A stretch of DNA of 64,000 bases from Bog-756 sp963703145 (GTDB taxonomy: Bacteria; Actinomycetota; Acidimicrobiia; Acidimicrobiales; RAAP-2), in the NCBI GenBank assembly GCA_963703145.1, contig OY969793.1:1364001-1428000 (forward strand), read 5' to 3'. This document shows, in pieces, positions 34,356-47,045 of the stretch; within the stretch, counting starts at the first letter, position 1; the number at the start of each line of letters is the position of its first letter. The notes beneath the pieces were generated by a model. That model saw nothing but the letters and a program-made list of their open reading frames with translations, was not told where the DNA came from and made no database searches. A program made the translations under genes and the position numbers.

Positions 34356-35291
34356 ATGGGCAAGCTGGTCGGAGCAATCGGTCTGGGCGCGGTGGCGCTG
34401 GTGGTGGGCGTCGTGCTGGTGGTGGTCGTGGCCACCGGGTCCCTGGGGTCGGGATCGTCGGCCGGTGGGACACCCCCGGGGGCGACACCGGGCGCCACCG
34501 GCACAGGTGGGGTCCAGCCCGGGTCGGCCGTACCGGCCTCGTGGATCGGCCTCTACCAGGGGGCGGCCACCACCTGTCCCGGGCTGAGCTGGTCGGTCCT
34601 GGCCGCCGTCGGCACGGTGGAGAGCGACAGCGGCCAGTCGACCTTGCCGGGGGTGCGCTCGGGGGCCAACAGCGCCGGTGCGGAGGGCCCGATGCAGTTC
34701 GAGCCGGCCACCTTTGCCGCCTACGCCACCGTCGGCCCGAACGGGGCACGGCCGGCCTCGCCCTATGACCCGGTGGACGCCGTCTACACCGCCGCGTCGA
34801 TGTTGTGCGCCAACGGTGCGGGCTCGGCCCGGAGCCTGTACGCCGCGGTCCTCGACTACAACCACTCCGCCGCCTACGTGGACACCGTGCTCACGCTGTC
34901 CCTGGCCATCGGCGAGTACCCGGCCACCTCGGGGACCGTGGTGGCCGCACTCTCCTTCGCCGCCCAGCACCTCAACACCCCCTACGTGTGGGGAGGGACG
35001 GGAAACGGGGGCTTCGACTGCTCGGGCCTGGCCCAGGCCGCCTACCACCAGGCCGGGATCACCCTGCCCCGCGTGGCCCAGAGCCAGTTCGACGCCGGCC
35101 CGCCCGTCCCCGGGTCGGCCACCGTCCAGCCGGGCGACCTCTTGTTCTTCGGCACCGGACCCAGCGGTGTGGACCACGTCGGCATCTACGTCGGCGCCGG
35201 CGAGATGATCGACGCGCCCCACACCGGGGCCCTGGTCCGATTCGACGACGCCGGATGGTCGGGCCTGGTGGGGGCCACCCGTCCGGCGTGA
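34356..35291 (+). CDS. Cell-wall hydrolase: lytic transglycosylase plus NlpC/P60 domain
   Basis: The 311-residue exported or anchored protein has an N-terminal hydrophobic segment (4-28), a Gly/Thr/Pro linker, a transglycosylase-like domain (about 65-170: LAAVGTVESDSGQS with the catalytic Glu, then AEGPMQFEPATFAAYA) and a C-terminal NlpC/P60 peptidase domain (about 195-311). The peptidase nucleophile is Cys222 in GFDCSGLAQAAYHQAG and the His is in GVDHVGIYVGAGEMIDAP. Two catalytic domains cutting glycan and stem peptide are combined, as in actinobacterial peptidoglycan remodelling enzymes. Confidence 0.92.
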   Translation: MGKLVGAIGLGAVALVVGVVLVVVVATGSLGSGSSAGGTPPGATPGATGTGGVQPGSAVPASWIGLYQGAATTCPGLSWSVLAAVGTVESDSGQSTLPGVRSGANSAGAEGPMQFEPATFAAYATVGPNGARPASPYDPVDAVYTAASMLCANGAGSARSLYAAVLDYNHSAAYVDTVLTLSLAIGEYPATSGTVVAALSFAAQHLNTPYVWGGTGNGGFDCSGLAQAAYHQAGITLPRVAQSQFDAGPPVPGSATVQPGDLLFFGTGPSGVDHVGIYVGAGEMIDAPHTGALVRFDDAGWSGLVGATRPA

Positions 35292-35310
35292 GGACGATGG
35301 CGACCGGTGA

Positions 35311-35616
35311 TCAGCTCCCGAGGTAGTGGTGGGAGACCAACTCGATCCAGGTGATGCCCGACGGGGGTCCGGTGATGCCACCCTCGGCGAGGGCGGGCCC
35401 GAGCCGGTCCTCCATGAACCGGGCCTGATGCTCGGGAGAGTCCCATACCTCGATGACCACCAGATGGCCGTCCTCGTTGAGGCCGGCCGAATGGGCCACC
35501 AGCCCGTCGGGCCAGTCACCCTCGCCGGTACGGGCATCGAGACCGAGCACCGCGTTGACGGCGTCGTACTCCTTGATGGTGATGCCCTCGAACTCCAGGA
35601 TCAACTCTGCAGCCAT
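35311..35616 (-). CDS. ABM-like dimeric alpha/beta-barrel protein
   Basis: The 101-residue protein has the pattern of the antibiotic-biosynthesis-monooxygenase/dimeric ferredoxin-like barrel fold: AAELILEFEGITIKEYDAVN, DGLVAHSAGLNEDGHLVVIE and VWDSPEHQARFMEDRLGPAL. Such proteins may be monooxygenases or simple ligand binders; the function here is unknown. I start at ATG 35616 because GGAGGG lies 9 nt upstream and family N-termini begin there, not at 35670. Confidence 0.78.
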   Translation of the reverse strand: MAAELILEFEGITIKEYDAVNAVLGLDARTGEGDWPDGLVAHSAGLNEDGHLVVIEVWDSPEHQARFMEDRLGPALAEGGITGPPSGITWIELVSHHYLGS

Positions 35617-35749
35617 GACTATCCCTCCGCGTGGGTGCCCCCCGCTCTCCGATGGCGGCGAGCTTTCCACAAACCACTTGCGTCGCGGGACCTAACCGGA
35701 GGATCGCTGCCCCTGGCCCGCAGGCCGGTCCTGGTCCCCTCCCACCGAC

Positions 35750-35980
35750 TCAGCGGGGCAGGGGGTCCCCACCCATCTGCGACCGGTACCGCTGCACGGC
35801 GATGACCGACCAGACCGCCTCGACGACACCGAACGGCCACGCGCCCGACCAGAAGCCGTAGACGCTCGAAAGCAGGCACCCGAGGGCGAACGCCAGGATG
35901 AACGCCGGTCCGCGGCGCTCCAGGGCGTACATGAGCATCATGAAGGACAGGGCACAGACTCCGTACACGGTCACAGCCAT
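35750..35980 (-). CDS. Small three-span membrane protein
   Basis: The 76-residue protein consists almost entirely of hydrophobic segments (MAVTVYGVCALSFMMLMYAL, then FILAFALGCLLSSVYGFWSG, then FGVVEAVWSVIAVQRY) with a short basic tail. Similar small proteins occur in actinobacteria without assigned function. Start at ATG 35980 is preferred to 36022 because the upstream residues are polar. It stands alone on the minus strand. Confidence 0.65.
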   Translation of the reverse strand: MAVTVYGVCALSFMMLMYALERRGPAFILAFALGCLLSSVYGFWSGAWPFGVVEAVWSVIAVQRYRSQMGGDPLPR

Positions 35981-36158
35981 GCCGACATGCCTACACGCTG
36001 GACACTCCGGCCGGTACCCCATCGTGGGCTACGCCCGGTCCGTCACTCCCCCGACTGACGAGCGGACGGCACCAGGACAACATGACTCCGGGCCGGCCGC
36101 ACCATGCCCACGGTCGGGCGCACGGCACCCACCCGAGGTCCGCCGGATCGGCTCCCCC

Positions 36159-37145
36159 TCAGAACAGGGTGGACTGGATGCCGCTGTAGCGCCGGACCGG
36201 CGCGGGTGGCGACAGGCCTCCGCGGCGACGACGATCCGTGATGCCTGGCGACCCATCGGCGACCAGCAGGGCCAGGGCCAGTCGCTGTGGCACCGCCACT
36301 CGACTGACGGACCACACCATGGTCCCTGCGGCGAATGCCAGTCGATCGACCATCGCCGACAAGGAGCCGAGAACGTGGCGCACCATGGCGCTCCACGATC
36401 GGGGGCGCCCCGGTCCGGACGAACCACGGGCCGAGGCCGCGGTCAGTCGTCGCAACATCCTGCGCCAGGTCTCGTTGGAGACGAGCAGCGCCAGCCCCAG
36501 CACGGCCAGGGTGACACCCAGATAGATGAGCGGTTTGATGTTCCTCCCGGTGAACGGCAGCTGTGTCAGTGCGGGGGCAGCCGTCACCGGAGCGGCCACC
36601 GGTGCGGGCGGGGTCGGCCCGGGCGGTGGTGCAGCCGTGGCGATCACCGTGCCGGGCACGGCCGGCGGTTCGGTGGTGGTCGTCGTGGGCGGCGGTGCGG
36701 TCGTGGTCGTCGAGCTGGGCGGCGTGGTGGTGGTGGTCGGGGGCGCGGTGGTCGTGGTCGTCGGCGGGCAGTCGTCGATGGTGTGCTGGAAGCCCCGCTT
36801 CGCCACCCACGGCGGGCCGACGTAGGCATCGGCCTGGATCACCCCGCAGAACTCCTTGGGATAGGGAATGGTGAGGGTCCCCGATGTCCCGTAGACCGTG
36901 GCGACATCGACGTGCAGCTTGGGCTCATTGAGGAAGAACTTCCACTGACAGGTCGGCTGCGACGCCGGACAGGCCGGTGTCGGGATCGTCAGCTGCACCT
37001 GGTGGGCCGCGTCGTCGAACGTGATCACCGGCGCAGACGGGTTGTCCGATGCGCTCCACGCCGCACCCCCCAGGGTCACGGTGAATCCGATCAGTGCCAG
37101 GACCGAACCGATCACCACTGCGAGTGCCTTCACGTTGTCTCCCAT
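36159..37145 (-). CDS. Surface protein with internal LPFTG sorting-like signal
   Basis: The 328-residue protein has a signal peptide (MGDNVKALAVVIGSVLALIG, ending near ASDNPSA), a soluble domain (about 35-125) containing four Cys (PACPASQPTCQW, EFCGVI, DDCPP), a Thr/Pro linker (about 125-200) and then LPFTG followed by a hydrophobic segment and Arg residues (ETWRRMLRR). That is a sortase-type anchor, but it is not at the end: about 95 more residues follow. A TGA lies in another frame right after MLRR, so an indel near 36430 could have removed the real stop. No sortase gene is in the window. Confidence 0.75.
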   Translation of the reverse strand: MGDNVKALAVVIGSVLALIGFTVTLGGAAWSASDNPSAPVITFDDAAHQVQLTIPTPACPASQPTCQWKFFLNEPKLHVDVATVYGTSGTLTIPYPKEFCGVIQADAYVGPPWVAKRGFQHTIDDCPPTTTTTAPPTTTTTPPSSTTTTAPPPTTTTTEPPAVPGTVIATAAPPPGPTPPAPVAAPVTAAPALTQLPFTGRNIKPLIYLGVTLAVLGLALLVSNETWRRMLRRLTAASARGSSGPGRPRSWSAMVRHVLGSLSAMVDRLAFAAGTMVWSVSRVAVPQRLALALLVADGSPGITDRRRRGGLSPPAPVRRYSGIQSTLF

Positions 37146-37745
37146 TTCTCGAAGCGAGTGACTCCCAGTGGCAGGGCCAGACATCCGCCCACCGCGCCGG
37201 TGCGCGCCGCCCGACGGTTCCGTCGGTCGGGCGGCCTCCACGGCCTCCACTTTGGTCAACTCGAATTCCACGATCTCTTGGCGCCCGTCATACCTCGGGC
37301 TCAGTACTACCCACGTCCTCGACGCATGAGGATCCGGTGCGCCGCTCCCGACCACCGGGACCCCGTGACCGGCGCGGACATGCTCCTCGTGCGCCTCATG
37401 GCGAACTGTCGATGTCTGCGCCGCCATCAGCCTTTGCAACGGGATCCCTTCGGTTTGGTCAGACGGTAACGCGATCCCCAACCACCGTCATCACCAGAAA
37501 TGGGGAGGCGCGATGGGCGAGGGGCCCCACGATCGGGCGTCGGACGAATGCTTCGTTGACGGGTCGGACTGAACGGCCGATCGGGCGCGCCAGACCGTGT
37601 CGCTGTTCCCGATCGACGCCGATCCGGAACAGACCGAGCGGTCCTGGGGCGGACCGGCGGCCTGACTGGGCCACTATGGCATTATTGCAAGAGTGCTCTA
37701 GCGCCATGGACACGCAAGAGACACCTTGTGCTAGACACATCCACG
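37146..37745. other. 600-nt intergenic region before the sigma-like HTH gene
   Basis: No recognisable gene is present. It contains the alternative hairpins at 37206-37235 in front of the LPFTG-protein gene, a short AT-richer stretch around 37670-37745 before the HTH gene, and a minus-strand frame at 37459-37791 that has some protein-like composition but no start-site or homology support. Confidence 0.45.
37206..37235 (-). promoter_or_regulatory. Alternative hairpins upstream of the LPFTG-protein gene
   Basis: GCCGCCCGAC (37206-37215) and GTCGGGCGGC (37226-37235) pair perfectly over 10 nt. Nested inside, CCGACGG and CCGTCGG can pair instead with a 2-nt loop. The two folds compete for the same bases. 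This lies 61-90 nt before the ATG at 37145 on the minus strand, so it could be a leader structure if transcribed. Confidence 0.35.
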
Positions 37746-37982
37746 ATGCCCTTCGAACCGCGGCCCGTGGCCAACAAGGCCTGGAAGGCACTCGATCGGG
37801 TGGTCGAGGCCAACGAGGCCATGCGGGAGGCAGAGGCGAGACGGGCCAGGCAGGCCCGTAAGCGGGCCAAGGCCATCGAGGAGGCCCGCTCCTACGGGCT
37901 GTCGCTCGATGCCATCGCCCAGCGGCTCGGGGTCAGCCGGGAACGGGTCCGCCAGATGGCGGCCCGCCCGGTGCGGGACTGA
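37746..37982 (+). CDS. Small sigma-70 region-4-like HTH protein
   Basis: The 78-residue protein is basic and helical (EAEARRARQARKRAKAIEEA) and ends with a helix-turn-helix like sigma-70 region 4: SLDAIAQRLGVSRERVRQMA. No sigma region 2 is present, so it is not a whole sigma factor; it may bind DNA or RNA polymerase. An in-frame GTG at 37728 would add six residues. The region upstream is comparatively AT-rich and includes CTAG motifs on both sides of an imperfect inverted repeat. Confidence 0.75.
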   Translation: MPFEPRPVANKAWKALDRVVEANEAMREAEARRARQARKRAKAIEEARSYGLSLDAIAQRLGVSRERVRQMAARPVRD

Positions 37983-38055
37983 GCACCGCACCCCCCTCTT
38001 GCGGTCCGGGGGAACCGGTCACCCCGGCCCTGCGTCCGCGCTCACAGGTGGTCGG

Positions 38056-38628
38056 TCACCCCGGCCAGCCGGTGGCTGCGGCCCAGGGTTCGGCCACCGC
38101 CACCACCAGATCGACGACCGGGTCCTTGACGTCGGCGTAGGCCCCGACGTCAGGGGAGATGTCAGCCAATGCCTCCTTGAACCTCCCGTAGGCCGGGACG
38201 GCGTCGGGATGGGCACAGAACCAGTCGCGGAACAAGAGGGACAGGCGCTCGTTGGGCGACCCCACCAGTCGGGCGTGCAGGTTGGCCGCTCCCCCCGACC
38301 CGTCACGCCGGAGCCACAGTCGCTTGGCCCACCGGGCCTGATCGTCGGCCCGGCCGGCGGGCACATGGTCGGCCTCGTAGGGCGACCGGGCGAAGCCCAG
38401 CGCGGCCAGCGGTGCATCGAAGGACGAGGCGGCTTCGGTGAGGTCACCCACGCTGACCTGAAGGTCGATGATGTCCTTGGCCGGCATGCCCGGGATGGCG
38501 GTGCTGCCAATGTGGTCGATGCGAGTGGCGAGGCCGCCGAGCGAGCCGTGCAACTCGGCCATGAGGGCTGTGGCCCGTGCCGACCAGTCGGCCCGGTGCT
38601 CGACGATGACAGGCCTAGGTCCAGGCAT
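38056..38628 (-). CDS. GrpB/UPF0157 nucleotidyltransferase-fold protein
   Basis: The 190-residue protein has the GrpB signature HIGSTAIPGMPAKDIIDLQV (about 39-58), which belongs to the nucleotidyltransferase superfamily (GS plus DxD-like positions), and the later LRRDGSGGAANLHARLV and ERLSLLFRDWFCAHPDAV. The substrate is unknown. It is 6 nt downstream of an MmcQ/YjbR-family gene and probably cotranscribed with it. Confidence 0.9.
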   Translation of the reverse strand: MPGPRPVIVEHRADWSARATALMAELHGSLGGLATRIDHIGSTAIPGMPAKDIIDLQVSVGDLTEAASSFDAPLAALGFARSPYEADHVPAGRADDQARWAKRLWLRRDGSGGAANLHARLVGSPNERLSLLFRDWFCAHPDAVPAYGRFKEALADISPDVGAYADVKDPVVDLVVAVAEPWAAATGWPG

Positions 38629-38634
38629 ACCCCA

Positions 38635-38979
38635 TCATGACCCGGTGGCGTCGCGGTAGGCGCGTGCCGCCGATGCCGGCGCCTTGGTGAGCCACGCCTC
38701 GGCCAGCAGCTCGCGGAGTTGGGCGTGGTCGACCCTGGCCAGGTCGACCACGACACACGAGAGGCGCTTCCCCCACAAGAGCGGTTGGAAGGTGTCGGGG
38801 TCCTCGGCCACCGCCGCACGGATCTCCGACTCGCCGGCCATGACGCGCACGTGGCCGACGTCGGGGACCGTGGCGAAGATCTTGCCCCGGACCCGGAACG
38901 AGGACATGCCGTGGTGGTCCTGTACCACCGCCTCGGGCAGGGACAGCGCCAGGCGGGTCAGCGCATCGGCGGTGATCAT
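38635..38979 (-). CDS. MmcQ/YjbR family protein
   Basis: This 114-residue protein matches the MmcQ/YjbR family, a CyaY-like fold of uncertain role sometimes linked to DNA binding: LALSLPEAVVQDHHGMSSFR, RGKIFATVPDVGHVRVM and KRLSCVVVDLARVDHAQLRE. It precedes the GrpB gene by 6 nt. No partner is suggested by the neighbourhood. Confidence 0.88.
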   Translation of the reverse strand: MITADALTRLALSLPEAVVQDHHGMSSFRVRGKIFATVPDVGHVRVMAGESEIRAAVAEDPDTFQPLLWGKRLSCVVVDLARVDHAQLRELLAEAWLTKAPASAARAYRDATGS

Positions 38980-39015
38980 GCAACGACCCTGGCGCGTGAG
39001 CGGTCGGCGGTCGTC

Positions 39016-40516
39016 TCAGCGCAGGGCCAGCTGGCCCGGCACGATGGGTGCCGGCAACGCGGTCCGGCCCATCAAGAAGCGGTCCACGGCAGCGGCGGCC
39101 GACCGGCCCTCGGCGATGGCCCACACGATCAGGCTCTGGCCCCGGGTCATGTCCCCGCACACGAAGACGCCCTCGACATTGGTGGCCCAGCTGGCGTCGG
39201 CCACCACGCTGCCCCTCGGGTTCAGCTCCAGCCCGAGGTCGGCGACGATGCCGGTGCGCTCGGTGCCGAGGAAGCCCATAGCCAACAGCACGAGCTCGCA
39301 CGGCAACTCGAACTGGGAGCCGTCCACCGGTCGGAAGTCGGGGCGGCCGTCGTCGCCGTAGGCCACCTCCACCTCCTCGCCGCGGAGGGCACGGACGTGA
39401 CCCCCGTCGTCGCCGAGGAACTCGGCCGTCGTCACCGAGAAGATCCGCTCGCCGCCCTCCTCCAACGCCGAGGACGTCCGCAAGATGAGCGGCCACGTCG
39501 GCCAGGGGTTGTCCTCCAGCCGGTGGGCCGGTGGCTCGGGCATGATCTCCAGCTGGTGGACGCTGAGCGCCCCCTGGCGGTGGACGGTGCCCAGGCAGTC
39601 CGCGCCGGTGTCACCCCCGCCGATGATGACCACGTGCTTGCCCGCCGCGCTGATGGGCGACTCGGGCAGGGCGCCCTCTTGGACCAGATTGGAGGGCTTC
39701 AGGTAGTCCATGGCCCGGTGGATGCCGGTGAACTCGCGGCCGGGAACAGGGAGGTCCCTGGGCAGCGTCGCCCCGCCGGCCAGCACCACGCTGTCGAACT
39801 CGTCGACCAGCGCCTCGGCTCCCACCACCGTGGCCCCCGGGGCCACAGCTCCGGTGACTTCGGGGTCCGTCGACCCCACCGAGACGCCACACCGGAATTC
39901 CACGCCCTCGGCCACCATCTGATCGATCCGCCGATCCAGCACGGCCTTTTCCATCTTGAACTCGGGGATCCCGTAGCGGAGCAGCCCGCCCGGCTTCTCC
40001 GCCCGCTCGAACACCACCACCGCGTGTCCGGCCCGACGCAGCTGTTGGGCTGCGGCCAGCCCGGCCGGGCCCGACCCGACCACCGCCACCCGCTTGCCCG
40101 TGGACAGGCTGGGCAGCGCCGGCTCGACCCACCCCTCGGCCCAGGCCCGCTCGGCGATCTCGTACTCGATCCGCTCGATGGTCACCGGGTCGCTGTTGAT
40201 CCCGAGGACGCAGGACCCCTCACAGGGCGCGGGGCACAGCCGGCCCGTGAACTCGGGGAAGTTGTTAGTGGCGTGCAGACGCTCGATGGCCTCGGACCAC
40301 TCGTCCCGGTAGACCAGGTCGTTCCACTCCGGGATCAGGTTCCCGAGGGGGCAGCCCTCGTGGCAGAAGGGGATCCCGCAGTCCATGCAGCGCGCCCCCT
40401 GGTGCTGGGCGGCCTCGGCCGGGAAGGGCTCGTAGACCTCCCTCCAGTCGCGCAACCGCACCGGGACGGGGCGGCGGCGCGGCAGCTCACGGTCGTACTT
40501 GAGGAACCCGCTGATG

Positions 40517-40524
<8 letters not shown>
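39016..40524 (-). CDS. gltD: Glutamate synthase small subunit
   Basis: GltD takes electrons from NADPH and passes them through flavin and Fe-S clusters to GltB, which makes glutamate from glutamine and 2-oxoglutarate. The 502-residue protein has the N-terminal cluster region CMDCGIPFCHEGCPLGNLIP and LCPAPCEGSCVL, the FAD motif VAVVGSGPAGLAAAQ (about 145-159), the NADPH motif VVIIGGGDTGADC and the ending GVFVCGDMTRGQSLIVWAI. Its start overlaps the gltB stop by 8 nt, which couples the two subunits. Confidence 0.97.
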
Positions 40525-45095
<4,571 letters not shown>

Positions 45096-45163
45096 CGGGT
45101 CGCTCCAACGAGGGAAGTGGATCCACCCACGCGGGACGACGTTGGCCCATGTGTGGTCCGAAG

Positions 45164-45169
45164 ATTGTA
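45164..45169 (-). promoter_or_regulatory. -10 box TACAAT for gltBD
   Basis: TACAAT on the minus strand is close to the ideal -10 sequence and predicts a leader of about 62 nt before gltB. The leader has no strong Shine-Dalgarno sequence. Confidence 0.45.
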
Positions 45170-45262
45170 CACGCACCGCAGGCTCGGATCACCTTTTGCG
45201 GGCGGCCGGGGCCACCCTGGCGCTGCACCCCGAGGGAGTCGGATCGGCTGGTGGGCTGCCCC

Positions 45263-45268
45263 TACGAT
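45263..45268 (+). promoter_or_regulatory. -10 box TACGAT for thiD
   Basis: TACGAT lies 6 nt before the GTG chosen as the thiD start. The same hexamer and spacing recur at 63073 before another gene. Confidence 0.4.
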
Positions 45269-45274
45269 GGGACG

Positions 45275-46248
45275 GTGGCCACGCCTGGGCCGGACCCCGA
45301 GGACCATCAGCCCGGCGGCCACCAGGATCAGGGCCGGCCCGACCCGCCCGTCGTGCTCAGCATCGCCGGATCGGACTCGGGGGCGGGGGCCGGCATCCAG
45401 GCGGACCTCAAGACCCTGTCGGCCCTCGGGGTCTTCGCCACCACCGCGGTCACCGTGGTCACCGCCCAGAACACCGCCGAGGTCCGCGACGTGCTGCGGG
45501 TGCCGCCGTCGATGGTCGACTCACAGCTGTCGGCGGTCCTCGACGATCTGGCCGTCCGGGCCGTGAAGACCGGGCTGCTGGCCACCACCGGCGTCGTGGA
45601 TATCGTCGCCCACCGGGCGGCCTCGGGAGACCTGCCCAATCTGGTGGTCGACCCGGTGCTCGTGTCCTCGAACGGCCAGGTCCTGGTGGACCGCGACGGC
45701 ATCGAGGCCTACCGACGTCGGCTGCTCCCCCATGCGCTGGTGGCCACCCCCAACCTGTGGGAGGCCGAGCTCCTGGCCGGCGGGAGCCCTCCAGCATCGT
45801 GGACGTCGAGGGCATGGAAGAGGCGGCCCGTCGGATCCACGGCCTCGGGCCGTCGTGGGTTCTCGTGAAGGGCGGGGGCCTCCCCGGGGTTCCCGGCCCC
45901 GCCTCGGGAGCGGCCCGGGCCGACGTGGTCGACGTGCTGTTCGACGGTGACGAGGTCACCCTGCTCGTCGCGGGCCGGGTGGACACCACCAACACCCACG
46001 GGACGGGCTGCTCCTTGTCGGCGGCCATCGCCGGCTACCTGGCCTGGGGAGCGGCCGTCCCCACGGCCGTGGCGTCGGCCAAGTCGTTCGTCCACGACGG
46101 GCTGGTCTCGGGGGCCCGGTGGCACCTGGGGCGCGGCCACGGTCCCCTCGACCACCTGGGGTGGTCGGGCCGACCTCCCCCGGGCCAGTTCATCGGCCGA
46201 CCGGCGGGCGGGCCGCGGACCCCCGGCACCGACGTCAGCGCGCCCTGA
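45275..46248 (+). CDS. thiD: Hydroxymethylpyrimidine/phosphomethylpyrimidine kinase, with an apparent frameshift
   Basis: ThiD phosphorylates HMP and HMP-P in thiamine synthesis. The ribokinase-like fold is clear: VVLSIAGSDSGAGAGIQADL near the N-terminus, FATTAVTVVTAQNT, LVVDPVLVSSNGQ and, in the second frame, the anion hole DTTNTHGTGCSLSAAIAGYL. The break is near 45780 after EAELLAG; one missing base restores EPSSIVDVEGMEEAARRIHG, for about 324 residues. The GTG at 45275 follows TACGAT by 6 nt. It is divergent from gltB and is followed by a strong terminator hairpin. Confidence 0.9.
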
Positions 46249-46274
46249 TCCGATGGTCAGGGGCCGGGCGCGAA

Positions 46275-46303
46275 AGTGGCCGGGTCGTTTCGACCCGGCC
46301 ACT
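46275..46303 (+). terminator. Strong terminator hairpin after thiD
   Basis: AGTGGCCGGGTCG (46275-46287) and CGACCCGGCCACT (46291-46303) form a perfect 13-nt stem with a TTT loop, 27 nt after the thiD stop, followed by a pyrimidine-rich stretch. It is the clearest terminator-like hairpin in the window. Confidence 0.75.
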
Positions 46304-46394
46304 CCGTCCCCTTCTCACAGGATCCACACCGCCGTAGCTGGATCAGGCACCCCTCCACTTGACGGGCTTCGAGCCCATCAACGCAAGGAGCATT

Positions 46395-46457
46395 GTGAAC
46401 GATCGCTACCCAAAAGTAAACAACACAAAAACAGTTTTGACACTGAACGTGACATGA
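46395..46457 (+). CDS. Possible 20-residue peptide in AT-rich segment
   Basis: GTG 46395 is preceded by AAGGAG 4 nt away, one of the best ribosome binding sites in the window, and opens a 20-codon frame (MNDRYPKVNNTKTVLTLNVT) ending in TGA at 46457. Codon choice is AT-rich (AAA, ACA, GTT, TTG), unlike all neighbours. A 13-nt stem hairpin begins 5 nt after the stop. It might be a leader peptide for the downstream gene, an independent small gene, or a fragment left by transfer. I recognise no family. Confidence 0.35.
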   Translation: MNDRYPKVNNTKTVLTLNVT

Positions 46458-46461
46458 AATT

Positions 46462-46495
46462 CACGCCTGGTGGCTTTCTCCCGCCGCCAGGCGTG
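46462..46495 (+). terminator. Hairpin following the AT-rich small ORF
   Basis: CACGCCTGGTGGC (46462-46474) pairs with GCCGCCAGGCGTG (46483-46495), 13 pairs with one G-U wobble, around the loop TTTCTCCC. It could terminate transcription from the small ORF or act as an attenuator before the gene at 46590. Confidence 0.5.
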
Positions 46496-46576
46496 CCACG
46501 GACCCATCGAGGCCGACGATTATCTCGCTTCGATGCCCCAGAGGGCCCGGGGGACGGCCCGTCGGCCCAGGGCCGG

Positions 46577-46582
46577 TAGGTT
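46577..46582 (+). promoter_or_regulatory. -10 box TAGGTT for the gene at 46590
   Basis: TAGGTT ends 7 nt before the ATG at 46590, matching the leaderless spacing seen at other genes here. Confidence 0.35.
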
Positions 46583-46589
46583 GCCGCCC

Positions 46590-46997
46590 ATGGATGACTC
46601 CATCAGTCGCCGCCTGGCCCGCCTCATCGCCTGGGGGCGGGTGGGCATCGGCGTGGCCGCCATCGCCGCCCCGCCGCTCATGGCCCGTCCGTGGATCGGG
46701 CCGGCGGCCGGTGAACCCGAGGCGCGGCTCTTGGCGAGGACCATGGGCGGACGGGACCTGGCCCTCGGCATCGGGGCGCTGCGGGCCCTCGGCGTCTCCG
46801 ACGAGGAGGCGCGCCCCTGGGTTGCCCTCGGCGGAGCGGCCGACCTGGTGGACGCCCTGGCCACCGTGGTGGCCTTCGGCCACCTGCCCCGCCGGAGCCG
46901 ATGGGGCATCCTGGCGGTCACGCTGGGCGCCGCGGTGGTGTCGACCCGGGTGGCGGTCTCCCTCGACGATCCCACCCCGGCCCGCGCCGTCGCCTGA
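46590..46997 (+). CDS. Small four-span membrane protein (DUF4267-like)
   Basis: The 135-residue protein has about four hydrophobic segments (IGVAAIAAPPLMARPW; RDLALGIGALRALG; LVDALATVVAFGHL; ILAVTLGAAVVSTRVAV). The RTMGGRDLALGIGAL stretch resembles DUF4267-type proteins, whose function is not known. The ATG at 46590 lies 7 nt after TAGGTT; the frame is open from 46470, but earlier residues overlap the hairpin and look unlike protein. Confidence 0.72.
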   Translation: MDDSISRRLARLIAWGRVGIGVAAIAAPPLMARPWIGPAAGEPEARLLARTMGGRDLALGIGALRALGVSDEEARPWVALGGAADLVDALATVVAFGHLPRRSRWGILAVTLGAAVVSTRVAVSLDDPTPARAVA

Positions 46998-47045
46998 CCG
47001 GGCGAGCGGGAGCCCGGCTGGTCGGCCGATAGCATGGATCGGGCC

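Larger units (their letters stand above)
46249..46589. other. Intergenic region with terminator and AT-rich mini-locus
   Basis: After the thiD terminator (46275-46303) comes an imperfect hairpin (46359-46381, TTGACGGGCT/AGCCCATCAA), an AAGGAG box, a 20-residue ORF, and a strong hairpin (46462-46495). The stretch 46391-46460 has about 37% G+C, far below the surrounding sequence, which points to different origin or constraint. Confidence 0.5.

Noticed and set aside
36600..36780. Repeat array or CRISPR-like structure
   Set aside because: The repetition is a Thr/Pro-coding low-complexity linker in the LPFTG protein, with no constant repeat-spacer spacing. Similar stretches at 52860-52940, 59310-59450 and 61430-61510 are also linkers.
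37459..37791. Minus-strand ORF of 110 codons before the HTH gene
   Set aside because: It has no recognised motif, overlaps the probable promoter and start of the HTH gene, and has no promoter or ribosome binding site of its own.
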